Shown here one piece after another: positions 16,936 through 28,237 of a DNA stretch of 64,000 bases. The stretch spans positions 23,387-87,386 of the forward strand of contig CAMARK010000005.1 of assembly GCA_945860205.1 (NCBI GenBank). The letters are read 5' to 3'. The notes under the pieces were generated by a model, which saw nothing but the letters and a program-made list of their open reading frames with translations, was not told the origin of the DNA and did no database searches. Source of the stretch: Reyranella massiliensis 521 (GTDB lineage: Bacteria > Pseudomonadota > Alphaproteobacteria > Reyranellales > Reyranellaceae). The first letter of the stretch is position 1. Each line of letters starts with the position of its first letter. Both the position numbers and the translations under genes were made by a program.

Positions 16936-17381
16936 TGTCTATCTTCGTGCGCCCGGCGACGCTCGGCGACTACCAGGCGCTCTGCGCCCTGTTCGAAGAG
17001 CTGGACGAATTCCACCGCAAGGCGCGGCCGGACTTCTTCCGCTCCTTCGATGGGCCGGCGCGGAGCTGGGAGCAGGTCGGGCGTTGGCTCGCCGGCCCTG
17101 CTTCGACCGTGCTCGTGGCTGAGGAAGGGGACGAGCTCATCGGCCTCTCGCTGCTGTTGCCGCGACCGCAGCCGCCGTTCGCCGGCGCCGTGCCGCGCAA
17201 AGTGGTGGTGATCGACAATCTCGTGGTCCGTGCGGATAGCCGGGATCGGTCGCGCGCTGAAAGCGGAGCTGGCCGGCGCCTGCGGGCCGACGGTCTTCCT
17301 GCGCAGTCCGCTGGGTCGGACCCGGGAAACTTCTTTGATCGTGGGTCGCGAGTTGGGGCTCGATCCCGCTGCATGGCGTGA
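16935..17381 (+). pseudogene. GNAT acetyltransferase, 3-prime truncated by deletion
   Basis: The first about 100 residues are a GNAT domain paralogous to the gene just upstream, ending at VVIDNLVVRADSR (about 17240). The acetyl-CoA loop and C-terminal helices that should follow are missing. The frame runs on to 17381 through sequence that, in the next frame, encodes a histidine phosphatase. It therefore lacks its cofactor site and should be inactive. The junction lies in sequence able to encode IGRAL in both families. Confidence 0.75.
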
Positions 17382-17772
17382 CGATCCGAGGTTGGCCGAG
17401 GTGGGTTTCGGTCGTTGGGAAGGCTCGACCTGGCAGGAGATCGAAGCCGTTCGCCCCGATGCGCACACCCAATGGCGCGCCGACCCGGCGGGATTCACGA
17501 CGCCGGGGGGCGAGACGTACTTCAGCCTGCGGCAGAGGTCCGCGGCCGTGCTGGCCGAGATCGCAGCCCTGGGGACGCGAACCGTCGCGGTCGGCCATGG
17601 CGTGAGCGGCGCCGTCTTGCGAGGGCTGCACCTCGGCCTCGACGCCCGCTCCACGATCGCGCTGGAAAAGCCACAGAAAGCCTTCTTTAGGCTGCTTTCG
17701 GGTCGTGAAGAGCGGATTGAGGCACACGGCGACGACCGTGCGAGCAATCGAGGCGGGCAGCGGGCAATGTGA
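17230..17772 (+). pseudogene. Histidine phosphatase (phosphoglycerate mutase-like), 5-prime truncated
   Basis: The frame encodes a histidine phosphatase from its mid-region on: IGRALKAELAG, then FLRSPLGRTRETS, VGFGRWEGSTWQEIE and the second catalytic His in VAVGHGVSGAV. The N-terminal RHG motif with the phosphorylated His, normally within the first 15 residues, is absent, along with roughly 40-50 residues. A GTG at 17230 could allow translation, but the product would lack the catalytic His. Loss by fusion to the upstream GNAT fragment is inferred. Confidence 0.75.
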
Positions 17773-17823
17773 TATACTCACTCCTCTTGCACACCCGTGC
17801 TGGACCAATGTGCAGGAGTTATC

Positions 17824-18312
17824 GTGGCAAAAAACAACGCGAAGCAGACGGCCGTGGCCAAGCCACCGTCGGTCCTGAAGCAGACGATGGCCAAGCCGAT
17901 TTCCGGCTACACGGATCCGGCGGCCCTGCGGACGTTGATGACGAACGCCAAGCGGCTGGGGCGCGACGATATTTGGCGCGAGGCCTTCCGGAAGCTGTGC
18001 TCGCTCGAGGGTGCGGAGCAGACCGAGCCGCTGCATCGCGATTTCTACGAGACGCTGGCAGCCTACGAGTATCTGTTGAGCCAGAAGAACGGCCGCGCCA
18101 CCCGCGCCAGCCGGACGCGCCTGAAACTCAAGAGCAAGGGAGTTATCCAGTGCCTGGAAGATTGGGTGACGAGCAAGACGCCGACCGAAGGCTATGAGCT
18201 GCTGATGGCCAACGGACTCGCTGAGATGACGGGCGAGAGTCTGGTGCTGAAATATCCGGAGCAATTCTCGGAAGCGGCGGTCGCCGCCGCCAAGGCGCGG
18301 ATGGCGGCCTGA
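17824..18312 (+). CDS. Uncharacterised conserved-looking protein
   Basis: A 162-residue soluble protein from GTG 17824, chosen because CAGGAG lies 5 bases upstream. It is basic near the N-terminus (KNNAKQTAVAK) and rich in charged helices; the stretch SGYTDPAALRTLMTNAKRLG opens what looks like a folded domain, with RTRLKLKSKGVIQCLEDWV in its centre. No membrane segments, Cys clusters or known motif. Not recognised. It stands alone between the phosphatase remnant and the molybdenum hydroxylase operon. Confidence 0.7.
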   Translation: MAKNNAKQTAVAKPPSVLKQTMAKPISGYTDPAALRTLMTNAKRLGRDDIWREAFRKLCSLEGAEQTEPLHRDFYETLAAYEYLLSQKNGRATRASRTRLKLKSKGVIQCLEDWVTSKTPTEGYELLMANGLAEMTGESLVLKYPEQFSEAAVAAAKARMAA

Positions 18313-18368
18313 CGCCCGGCTTGCCGAATTGATGCCAAGGGTGATCTGATCGCCTAGGGGAGGCGGTC

Positions 18369-18845
18369 ATGAACATCACCCTCACGGTCAACGACGAGGC
18401 CCGATCGGTCGGCGCCGCGGAGAGCACGTCGCTTCTGGAAGTGCTGCGCAATCATCTCGGCCTGATGGGCACGCGCTACGGCTGCGGCTTGGAGCAGTGC
18501 GGTTGCTGCATGGTGCTGGTCGACGACCAGCCGGCCTATGCCTGCACCCGCGAGCTGGGCACGGTGGCGGGCCGCAAGGTCACCACCATCGAAGGGCTCG
18601 GCAGCGAGGCCAGGCCGCATCCGTTGCAGCAGGCGTTCCTCGACGAGCAGGCCGGCCAATGCGGCTACTGCCTGTCGGGAATCCTCATTTCCGCCAAGGC
18701 GCTACTCGATCGCAATCCCGATCCCAGCCGCGCCGAGATCGTGGCGGCGCTGGACAAGCACCTCTGCCGGTGCGGCGCGCACCAGCGCATCCTGCGCGCC
18801 GTCGAGCGCGCGGCGGTAACGCTGCGGAGTGGAGCGGCGGCATGA
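18369..18845 (+). CDS. 2Fe-2S subunit of a xanthine oxidase family (isoquinoline 1-oxidoreductase-like) enzyme
   Basis: A 158-residue protein with a plant-type ferredoxin domain (GCGLEQCGCCMVLVDD, then Cys in AYACTRE) and a helical second [2Fe-2S] domain (GQCGYCLSGILISAK and CRCGAHQRI). This is the small subunit arrangement of molybdenum hydroxylases. It overlaps the large-subunit gene by 4 bases. No FAD subunit gene is adjacent, matching two-subunit IorAB-type enzymes, which hand electrons to another acceptor rather than NAD. Confidence 0.92.
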   Translation: MNITLTVNDEARSVGAAESTSLLEVLRNHLGLMGTRYGCGLEQCGCCMVLVDDQPAYACTRELGTVAGRKVTTIEGLGSEARPHPLQQAFLDEQAGQCGYCLSGILISAKALLDRNPDPSRAEIVAALDKHLCRCGAHQRILRAVERAAVTLRSGAAA

Positions 18846-20953
18846 CCGCGCCTGTGCTGCCTGCAAGCCTGGTCGAGAACCCGCGTCTCGATCGCTGGAT
18901 AAAGTTCGAGTCGGACCGCACGGTGCGGATTGCCACCGGCAAGGTCGAGATGGGCCAAGGCATCGTCACCGCCATCGGCCAGATCGCGGCCGAGGAACTC
19001 GACGTGCCGCTCGATCGCGTCGCCGTGTTGTCCGGCAACACCACGTACGGCCCTGACGAGCTCTATACGACCTCGTCTCTGTCGGTCGATGTGTCGGGCG
19101 GCTCGGTGCGGCTGGTCTGTGCCGAGGTCCGCGCCAAGGCACTCGACCGCGCCGCGCTCCGCCTCAACTGCAGCCGAGACGAACTGTCGGTGGTCGATGG
19201 AAAATTCCTGCAGAACGGCGCGGCGACGGGCCAGGATTACTGGACGGTCGCGGCCGAGATCGACCTCACGCAGGCGGTCACCGGCACGGCGCCGGCCAAG
19301 CAGGTCGCGTCCTACAAGGTGGTGGGCCAAAGCGTGCCGCGCGTCGACCTGCCGGCAAAGATGAGCGGCGCCGCCTTCGTGCACGACGTCCTGCCGCCCG
19401 ATGTCCTGCATGCGCGCACGCTGCGCCAGCCCAACCGCGGCGCCACCCTGGCGTCGCTCGACGAGGCCGCCATTCGGAAAGCTGCAAAGGGCGAGCTGCA
19501 GATCGTGCGCGAGGTCAATTTCGTGGCATTCGTCAGCCCGGTGGAGGGCGTGGCCCAGGCCGCAGCGGTCGCAGCACCGTTGCATGCCAAATGGAACAAC
19601 CTGCGGCAGCTCGTGCGCGAGCAGCAGGAAGCCGCCTGGCTGAAAGGTCGGCCGAGCGACGACCGGCACATCGGCGCGCCACCTTCCGCGACGTCGCCCG
19701 GGAATCTGGTGCAGGCGACTTTCTCGCGGCCCTACATCGCGCATGCCTCGCTGGCGCCGTCCTGTGCGCTGGCCGAGTTCCGCGACGGCCATCTCACGGT
19801 GCGCTCGCACGGGCAGGGCATGCATCCGTTGCGGAAGAACCTGGCCGACGTGCTCGGTCTGCCGATCGAGTCCATCACCGCGCAGCATCTGCATGGCGCG
19901 GGCTGCTACGGCCACAATGGCGCCGACGATGCCGCCCTCGACGCGGCGCTTGTCGCCATGCGCCTGCCCGGCAAGTGCATCCGCCTGATGTGGCGGCGCG
20001 AGGAGGAGTTCGGTTTCGAGCCGGTGGGTCCCGCCATGCTGGTGACGCTCCACGTCGATCTCGACGCGCGCGGCCGGCCGGCCGATTGGACGACCGAGAT
20101 CTGGAGCCCGACGCATGTCCAGCGCCCGGGCGCCGGCACCGGCTTTCTGCTGGCTGCCGAAGCGCTGGCAAATCCGCCGCCCGAAGTGGCGCCGTTCGAT
20201 CCGACCGAGCAGCGCGGCGGCGGCGGCACGCGCAATGCGGTGCCGCTCTACGACGTGCCGGCGCATCGCATCGTGCATCACCTGGTGATGCGGCCGCCGG
20301 TCCGCACCTCGGCGCTGCGCGGTCTGGGCGCGCTGCCTAATGTCTATGCCATCGAATCGATGATCGACGATCTGGCGGCGCGCATGGGTGAAGATCCCGT
20401 GGCCTACCGTCTGTCGATCCTTTCCGAGTCGCGCGCCCGGCGCCTGGTCGAGCTGGTGGCCGAGCGGGCTGGCTGGGAGTCGCGCGGGGCGGGCGGTGCC
20501 GGCAAGGGGCTTGGCATCGGCTTCGCCCGCTACAAGAACCGTGCTGCTTACGCCGCCGTGGTCGCCGCCGTCACCGTCGAGGAGACCGTGCGCGTCGATC
20601 GCATCTGGTGCGTGGCCGATGCCGGCCTGGTGGTGAACCCCGACGGTGCGCGCAACCAGCTCGAGGGCGGCATCGTCCAGGCGGTGAGCTGGACGCTCAA
20701 GGAACAAGTCCGTCTCGACGACCAGGGCATCGCGTCGCGCGACTGGGACAGCTATCCCATCCTGCGCTTCAGTGAGATCCCTGAGATGCAGGTCGAGTTC
20801 GTCGAGGCCAACGGCAACCCTGCCCTGGGTGTCGGCGAATGCACGGTGGGCCCGACCGCGGCCGCCATCGGCAACGCCGTCCATCATGCGCTCGGCGTCC
20901 GCCTCCGCGACATGCCACTCACGCGCGAACGGATCCTGGCGGCGCTGGCCTGA
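18842..20953 (+). CDS. Molybdopterin-binding large subunit, isoquinoline 1-oxidoreductase-like
   Basis: A 703-residue molybdenum-cofactor subunit. The cofactor-binding segment GKVEMGQGIVTAIGQIAAEE is near the N-terminus, a second region is GCYGHNGADDAALDA, and the active-site Glu is in LGVGECTVGPTAA near the C-terminus. It hydroxylates an N-heterocycle or aldehyde. Unlike typical IorB proteins it has no Tat signal peptide (starts MTAPVLPASLVENPRLDRW), so it should be cytoplasmic. No C-terminal cytochrome c domain is present, so the electron acceptor is unknown. Confidence 0.9.
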   Translation: MTAPVLPASLVENPRLDRWIKFESDRTVRIATGKVEMGQGIVTAIGQIAAEELDVPLDRVAVLSGNTTYGPDELYTTSSLSVDVSGGSVRLVCAEVRAKALDRAALRLNCSRDELSVVDGKFLQNGAATGQDYWTVAAEIDLTQAVTGTAPAKQVASYKVVGQSVPRVDLPAKMSGAAFVHDVLPPDVLHARTLRQPNRGATLASLDEAAIRKAAKGELQIVREVNFVAFVSPVEGVAQAAAVAAPLHAKWNNLRQLVREQQEAAWLKGRPSDDRHIGAPPSATSPGNLVQATFSRPYIAHASLAPSCALAEFRDGHLTVRSHGQGMHPLRKNLADVLGLPIESITAQHLHGAGCYGHNGADDAALDAALVAMRLPGKCIRLMWRREEEFGFEPVGPAMLVTLHVDLDARGRPADWTTEIWSPTHVQRPGAGTGFLLAAEALANPPPEVAPFDPTEQRGGGGTRNAVPLYDVPAHRIVHHLVMRPPVRTSALRGLGALPNVYAIESMIDDLAARMGEDPVAYRLSILSESRARRLVELVAERAGWESRGAGGAGKGLGIGFARYKNRAAYAAVVAAVTVEETVRVDRIWCVADAGLVVNPDGARNQLEGGIVQAVSWTLKEQVRLDDQGIASRDWDSYPILRFSEIPEMQVEFVEANGNPALGVGECTVGPTAAAIGNAVHHALGVRLRDMPLTRERILAALA

Positions 20954-20985
20954 GGCCGAGCCGGTTGAGGTTCGATCACAGAGTC

Positions 20986-21089
20986 CCTCATGCTGAGGAG
21001 CCGCGCATCGCGTGGCGTCTCGAAGCATGGGCCACAGCACTGGTGGCTCCACCCTTCGAGACGGCGCTACGCGCCTCCTCAAGGTGAGG
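20986..21089. repeat. Palindromic intergenic repeat (about 104 bp)
   Basis: Outer arms of about 38 bases form an imperfect inverted repeat: CCTCATGCTGAGGAG at the left and CTCCTCAAGGTGAGG at the right, with GGCGTCTCGAAG matched by CTTCGAGAC inside. The loop holds a second small palindrome around ggccacagcactggtggctcc. Elements of this form are scattered between genes in Bradyrhizobium and relatives. It could end both converging transcripts, from 20953 and 21118. Confidence 0.75.
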
Positions 21090-21117
21090 TGAATTTGTGT
21101 CTCTTCCTGTAGTGAGG

Positions 21118-21768
21118 CTACGCTGGCTCCTTGTCGCGCGCTTCCCACATCTTCTTGAACGCCGGCCGCGCCTGGCAGGCCGCGAGCCAGGCTTTTACGC
21201 GCGGGGCCGCGTCGAACAGCTCCGGCGCTGCCTGCGCGTAGCGCATGATCTCGGCCACGTTGATGTCGGCCACGGTAAAGCGGCCGCCGACCAGGAAGCC
21301 GGTCTTGGCGAGCGCACCGTCGAGCACGGCGAAGGGTGCCTTCAGCGCCTCGATGGCGGCATCGGCCATATCCTTGGAGACCGCCGGATTGCCGGAGCGG
21401 TTGTAGAGGATGTTGAGCGCATGGGTCTCGACCTCGGTCGCCGCCCACAGCGCCCACATGCCCATCTCGCCATCCTCGGCGACGTTGGCCGGGGCAAGGG
21501 GGCCGCCGTGCTTCTTCGCCAGGTAGAGGTTGATGGCCAGCGACTCGTGCAGCACCAGCCCGTCATCGTCGATCGAGGGGACGTGGCCGTTGGGGTTCAC
21601 CTTCATGAACGCGGCCGAGCGGGTGTGGAGCGGCGCATCGGCGGCCTTGGCGTCGGGCAGGCGGTAGTGCTGGATCACCGGCACGTGCTTGAACGGCAGG
21701 CCGAGTTCGTTGGCCAGCCAGATGTTGCGCGAGGCGCGGGAACGGTAGACGCCATAAATGGTAAGCAT
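21118..21768 (-). CDS. Glutathione S-transferase family protein
   Basis: A 216-residue GST: N-terminal thioredoxin-like domain (YGVYRSRASRNIWLANELG, cis-Pro in VNPNGHVPSIDDDG, then LHESLAINLYLA, the glutathione gamma-Glu site) and a helical domain with FTVADINVAEIMRYA. Its closest style is the Ser-type bacterial GST group. It is distinct from the GST at 7576. It converges on the molybdenum hydroxylase operon with the palindromic repeat between them. Confidence 0.9.
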   Translation of the reverse strand: MLTIYGVYRSRASRNIWLANELGLPFKHVPVIQHYRLPDAKAADAPLHTRSAAFMKVNPNGHVPSIDDDGLVLHESLAINLYLAKKHGGPLAPANVAEDGEMGMWALWAATEVETHALNILYNRSGNPAVSKDMADAAIEALKAPFAVLDGALAKTGFLVGGRFTVADINVAEIMRYAQAAPELFDAAPRVKAWLAACQARPAFKKMWEARDKEPA

Positions 21769-22002
21769 TGACTTTCCTATTGTATCCTATTAATGTCCTG
21801 TCTCGAAACGTGCAGGTCGTTCATAAGGCTTTGCGTGCCGGGAGCACAGGTCGTTAGAGGGAGGTAACGGGGGAAAAGGAGTTTTGTTTTTTCGACATCC
21901 GGTGACTCCCCGACAGCACCGCTTGAAGGGCGAAAAACACGGTGTATCAAGGCATTGAAGGCGCTAACGTGACTCCCTGACCGACGTCGCCGGAGATGAC
22001 TC

Positions 22003-22356
22003 ATGAAAGCGGAGAGAAAGCTCGAAGCCGTCAAGGACGCCAGCCATCTCTACGAGGTCGAGCGGCGGGCGCGCCACGCCGAACGGCCCGGCTTCCGGAT
22101 CAGCGAGCTGCAACTCTCGCCCACCCAGACGGTGCCGTGGCACTTCCACACCAACATCAGTGACACGGTCTACGTGCTGGAGGGGCAAATGCGGCTCTTC
22201 CTGCAGAACCCCAAGCAGGACGTGCGGCTGGGCGTTGGCGACAGCTTCGTGGCCGTGGCTGGCCGGCCGCATCTGGTGACGAATGCCGGCGCGACGTCGC
22301 TCACTTTCCTGATCCTGCAGGGTGTCGGCGAGTACGACTACGTGCCCTTGGTTTAG
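22003..22356 (+). CDS. Single-domain cupin protein
   Basis: A 117-residue cupin with a well-conserved metal site: PWHFHTNISDTVYVLEGQM carries the HxH and downstream acidic residues, and VAVAGRPHLVTNAG gives the fourth ligand His. This is the fold used by small dioxygenases, isomerases and sensor proteins. No substrate is apparent. It ends 11 bases from the convergent acyl-CoA synthetase gene. The 234-base gap before it holds AT-poor sequence with no recognised site other than a plausible ribosome site near 21990. Confidence 0.85.
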   Translation: MKAERKLEAVKDASHLYEVERRARHAERPGFRISELQLSPTQTVPWHFHTNISDTVYVLEGQMRLFLQNPKQDVRLGVGDSFVAVAGRPHLVTNAGATSLTFLILQGVGEYDYVPLV

Positions 22357-22367
22357 GGGCCGCTGGT

Positions 22368-23882
<1,515 letters not shown>

Positions 23883-23992
23883 ATCGAAGCTCTTTCTGCA
23901 CGGTGCGGGCGGGGGCAGGTGGGGGCAGGCGGGGAAGATGCTAGGGGCTCGCTCGGTCGCGCGGCAAGGGAGTTCGTGCTAGAGAAAGCGCC

Positions 23993-25228
23993 ATGAACGA
24001 TATGACCCCGCCGGTGCAGGATCGTGCGCCGCCTGCCTTTAATCCGCTCGATCCCGCTTTCATCGCCGATCCCTATCCCTTCTATCGCGCGCTTCGCGAG
24101 ACCGCGCCGGTGTTCAAGACGCCGCAGGGTTTCTGGCTGCTCACCCGCTACGAGGACGTGGCCTTCGCAACGCGCGACCGTCGCTTCGGCAAGGACTTCG
24201 CGGCCAACATGGAGCGGCGCTACGGCAGCGACGTTATGAAAGAGCCGGCCATCGCCAGCCTCTCCAACACCATGCTGGTGCAGGACCCGCCCGACCATAC
24301 GCGGTTGCGCGGCCTCGTCACCAAGGCCTTCACCGCCCGTCGCGTGGCCGACATGCGCCCGCGCATCCGGGCGCTGGTCGACGAGCAGCTCGATCGCGTG
24401 GCCGACAAGGGCGAGATGGATGTGATGCGCGACCTCGCGCACCGCCTGCCGGTGATCGTGATCTGCGACATGCTGGGCATCCCCGAGGCGCACCGCGCGC
24501 CGTTCCTGGCCGGCAGCAACGTCAATGGCCGCATCCTCGAGCCGGTGCCGATGACCCGGGCCGAACTCGACCAGGCCAACATGAACACCAAGATGGCCGG
24601 GGTCTATTTCAACCAGCTCTGCGAGCTGCGCCGCCGCGAGCCACAGGACGATCTCACGACCGAACTGGTGAAGGCCGAGGAAGCCGGCGACAAGCTCACC
24701 TCCGCCGAACTTGAGGCCAACATCGGTCTGCTGTTCGGGGCCGGCCACGAAACCACCACCAACCTGATCGGCAACGGCCTGCTGGCGCTGCACCGCCAGC
24801 CCGGGCAGTGGGAGCGGCTGAAGGCCGATCCGTCGCTAATCGCCAACGCCATCGACGAGCTGTTGCGCTTCGACTCCTCGGTGCAGATCACCGGCCGGGT
24901 CACCAACACCGAGGTCGAAGTCGGCGGCGTGACGCTGCCGGCCAGTGAAAGCATCGTGATGCTGCTGGGGGCTGCCAACCGCGATCCCGCGCAATATGCC
25001 GATCCCGACAAGCTCGACGTTGGTCGCCAGAACATCCGTCCGCTGTCGTTCGGTGGCGGCATCCATCACTGCCTCGGCGCCCAGCTTGCGCGCCTGGAAG
25101 CCGAGCTGGTCTTCACCGCGCTGGTCGAGCGCCTGCCCAACCTGAAACTCCCGGAGAAGGACGCACCGGCCTGGCGGCGAAGCTTTACGCTGCGTGGCCT
25201 CAGCAAGCTGCCGGCGGTGTGGCACTAG
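23993..25228 (+). CDS. Cytochrome P450
   Basis: A 411-residue soluble class I bacterial P450. The I-helix oxygen-binding motif is LLFGAGHETTTNLIGNG, the ExxR pair is in the DELLRFD segment, and the heme Cys lies in SFGGGIHHCLGAQLARLE. It has no membrane anchor and no fused reductase, and no ferredoxin gene is adjacent, so redox partners are elsewhere. An alternative ATG at 24002 would remove three residues. It is followed 2 bases later by the PP2C gene, suggesting cotranscription. Confidence 0.95.
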   Translation: MNDMTPPVQDRAPPAFNPLDPAFIADPYPFYRALRETAPVFKTPQGFWLLTRYEDVAFATRDRRFGKDFAANMERRYGSDVMKEPAIASLSNTMLVQDPPDHTRLRGLVTKAFTARRVADMRPRIRALVDEQLDRVADKGEMDVMRDLAHRLPVIVICDMLGIPEAHRAPFLAGSNVNGRILEPVPMTRAELDQANMNTKMAGVYFNQLCELRRREPQDDLTTELVKAEEAGDKLTSAELEANIGLLFGAGHETTTNLIGNGLLALHRQPGQWERLKADPSLIANAIDELLRFDSSVQITGRVTNTEVEVGGVTLPASESIVMLLGAANRDPAQYADPDKLDVGRQNIRPLSFGGGIHHCLGAQLARLEAELVFTALVERLPNLKLPEKDAPAWRRSFTLRGLSKLPAVWH

Positions 25229-25230
25229 GC

Positions 25231-25934
<704 letters not shown>

Positions 25935-25938
<4 letters not shown>

Positions 25939-26936
25939 GCAAGAGTGCAGTCGTCATCGAGGTCACACGCGGTCCCGTGGTCGAAAGCCGGCACGAGGGC
26001 ATTGCCGCCGTCGTGAAGGCTGACGGCACGGTCGTGGCGTCATGGGGCGACATCGACGCACCCATCCTGCCGCGCTCGGCCAACAAGCCGATCCAGGCCA
26101 TGGCCTTTGTCGAAAGTGGCGCGGTCGAGCGCTTTGGGCTCGGCGACGAGCACATCGCGCTGTCCTGCGCCTCGCACAACGGCGAGCCGCGGCACGTCGA
26201 GACGGTGCGCGCCTGGCTGAAGAAGGTTGGGCTCGTCGAGGCCGACCTCGAATGCGGCACGCACGCGCCGCGCCTGCCGGCAACGCTCGAGGCGCTGGTG
26301 CGTGAAGGCGCCGTGCCGACGGCAGCCTTCAACAACTGCTCGGGCAAGCACAGCGGCTTCCTGACGACCGCCGTTCAATACGGCGAGCCGACCAAGGGTT
26401 ACATCGGCTACGACCATCCGGTGCAGCGCCGCCTGCGCGATGTCATGAGCGACCTCTGCGGCGCCGACGCCCATGCCTTCCCGCACGGCACCGACGGTTG
26501 CGGCATCCCCACGCTCGCCACGCCGCTCAAAAGCCTGGCGCGGGCGATGGCCAGCATGGCCGATCCGTCGCGCCTCTCGAACAAGCATGCCGAGGCGGCC
26601 ACCCGCATCCGGGCCGCGATGAACGCCGAGCCTTTCATGGTCGCGGGCAGCGGGCGGTTCTGCACCCGAATCAACGGCGCGATGCCGGGTGTGGCGCAGG
26701 TCAAGACCGGGGCGGAGGGCGTGTTCTGCGGCATGCTGCCGACTCTCGGGTTGGGCGTGGCGATCAAGATGTGGGACGGTGCCGGCCGCGCGTCCGAAGT
26801 CGCGATGGCGACGCTGCTCGATCATCTGGGTGTGTTGCCGGCCGACCAGCGCGAAGAGATCGTCCATCCCGCCATCAAGAACGTCGTCGGCCTGCTGGTC
26901 GGCGAGATGAGGCCAGCGAAGAGCTGGCTCGGCTGA
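25935..26936 (+). CDS. L-asparaginase, Rhizobium etli ReAV type (class 3)
   Basis: A 333-residue asparaginase of the thermolabile R. etli family, unrelated to the E. coli type II enzymes. Residues reported as catalytic or zinc-binding in ReAV occur here at the same numbers: Ser48 and Lys51 (PRSANKP), Ser80 (SCASHNGEP), Cys135 and Lys138 (NNCSGKHSG) and Cys189 (GTDGCGIP). It hydrolyses asparagine to aspartate and ammonia. It starts with GTG 25935, overlapping the PP2C gene, and the RNA methyltransferase follows after 7 bases. Confidence 0.9.
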
Positions 26937-26943
26937 GCGCGGC

Positions 26944-28204
26944 GTGACCGTCACGCTCAACATCCTCGAGATCGGCGCTCGCGGCGACGGGGTCGCGCAG
27001 GAAGACGGGCAACGCTACTTCGTGCCCTTCACCTTGCCGGGCGAGATCGTCGAGGCCGAGCCGCGCGACAGGCGGGGCGAAGGCATCGTGGCCGACCTAG
27101 CGGAAATACTCGCCCCATCGCGCCATCGCGAGCCTGCTCCCTGCAAGCACTTCGGCATCTGCGGCGGCTGCGCGCTCCAGCATTGGCGGCGGGACATTTA
27201 CGCCGGCTGGAAGAACGAGCTGATCGCACGGGCGCTGGAGCAGCGCGGCGTCGCGGCGCCTTCATTCGAACCCGCGCTCGCCGGCCTGCCGAACGAGCGC
27301 CGCCGGGCGGACTTCGTCGTGCGCCGGCAGGGCCGGAAGGCGCTTGCGGGCTTCCACGAGCGCGCCAGCCAGCAAGTGGTCGATGTCGAGGAGTGCTTCG
27401 TCGTCACGCCGAAGCTGGTCGCCATATTGCCGCCGTTGCGCGCGGTGCTGGCCGGCATCCTGCCCGAGGGTGGATCGGCCGACGCGATCGTGAACGACAC
27501 CGATGCCGGCCTCGATGTGTTGGTGCGGCCGCACAAGCGGTTCACTCTGTCGCTGGAGGCCAACCAGAAGCTCGTGGCATTCGCCGAGAGCGCCGATCTC
27601 GCCCGCCTGAGCTGGGGCGATCGCGCGACGGCGGAGCCGCTGGTCACGCGCCGCTCGCCGCGTCTCACCTTTGGCGACGTGGCGCTGGAGCCGCCCCCGG
27701 GCGCCTTCCTGCAGGCGACGCGTCGCTCCGAACAGGCGATGCGTGACGCGGTGGCGGTGTGGCTCGGCGAGGCGAAACGCGTGGCGGACCTGTTTGCAGG
27801 AATGGGAACCCTGACGGCCGGCCGTCCGTGGCGGGCGACGCTCTATGAAAGCGACAAACCCTCGATCGCGGCGGTCGAAGCAGCAGGCCGACGTCTCGGC
27901 AGCGGGAAACTGACGGCGGTGCATCGCGACCTGTTCCGCAATCCGCTGATGGCCGCGGAACTCAACGCCTTCGATGCCGCCGTGCTCGATCCGCCGCGCG
28001 CCGGCGCCATGGCGCAGACGGCCGAGCTTGCGAAGTCGAAGGTGGCGCGGATCGTCTACGGCTCCTGCGATCCCGGCAGCTTTGCCCGCGACGCGCGGGT
28101 TCTGCAGGACGGCGGGTACCGGCTGGAGAAACTGTTGCCGATCGATCAGTTCCTGTGGTCGCCGCATGTCGAGTTGATTGCGCTGTTTGCCCGCGCGCCG
28201 TTAA
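26944..28204 (+). CDS. Class I SAM-dependent RNA methyltransferase (TrmA/RlmD-like), stop codon lost
   Basis: A TrmA/RlmD-type uracil-C5 methyltransferase: N-terminal OB/TRAM-like region, the Fe-S Cys cluster (CKHFGICGGCALQHW), SAM motif VADLFAGMGTLTAG, DPPRAGA and the catalytic Cys in GSCDPGSFARDA. The conserved domain ends at SPHVELIALFARA (28195). There the frame fails to stop and stays open to 29001, entirely over the following SDR gene in a different frame. A TAA at 28202-28204 lies one frame away, so a single-base indel near 28190-28200 would explain it. The coordinates give the inferred end; the about 260-residue run-on is not believed to be functional. Confidence 0.8.
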
Positions 28205-28237
28205 GCTCGACCAAGAAGCGAATTCGGGAGAGTGCAA

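Noticed and set aside
17773..17778. TATACT as a -10 element for the 17824 gene
   Set aside because: No acceptable -35 sequence lies 16-18 bases upstream, so a promoter cannot be claimed.
18665..21457. Very long minus-strand open frame (about 930 codons) across the molybdenum hydroxylase genes
   Set aside because: It is an antisense shadow of the molybdenum hydroxylase and GST genes: Arg/His/Gly-rich, no motifs, and it spans the palindromic repeat. GC-rich third positions keep antisense frames open.
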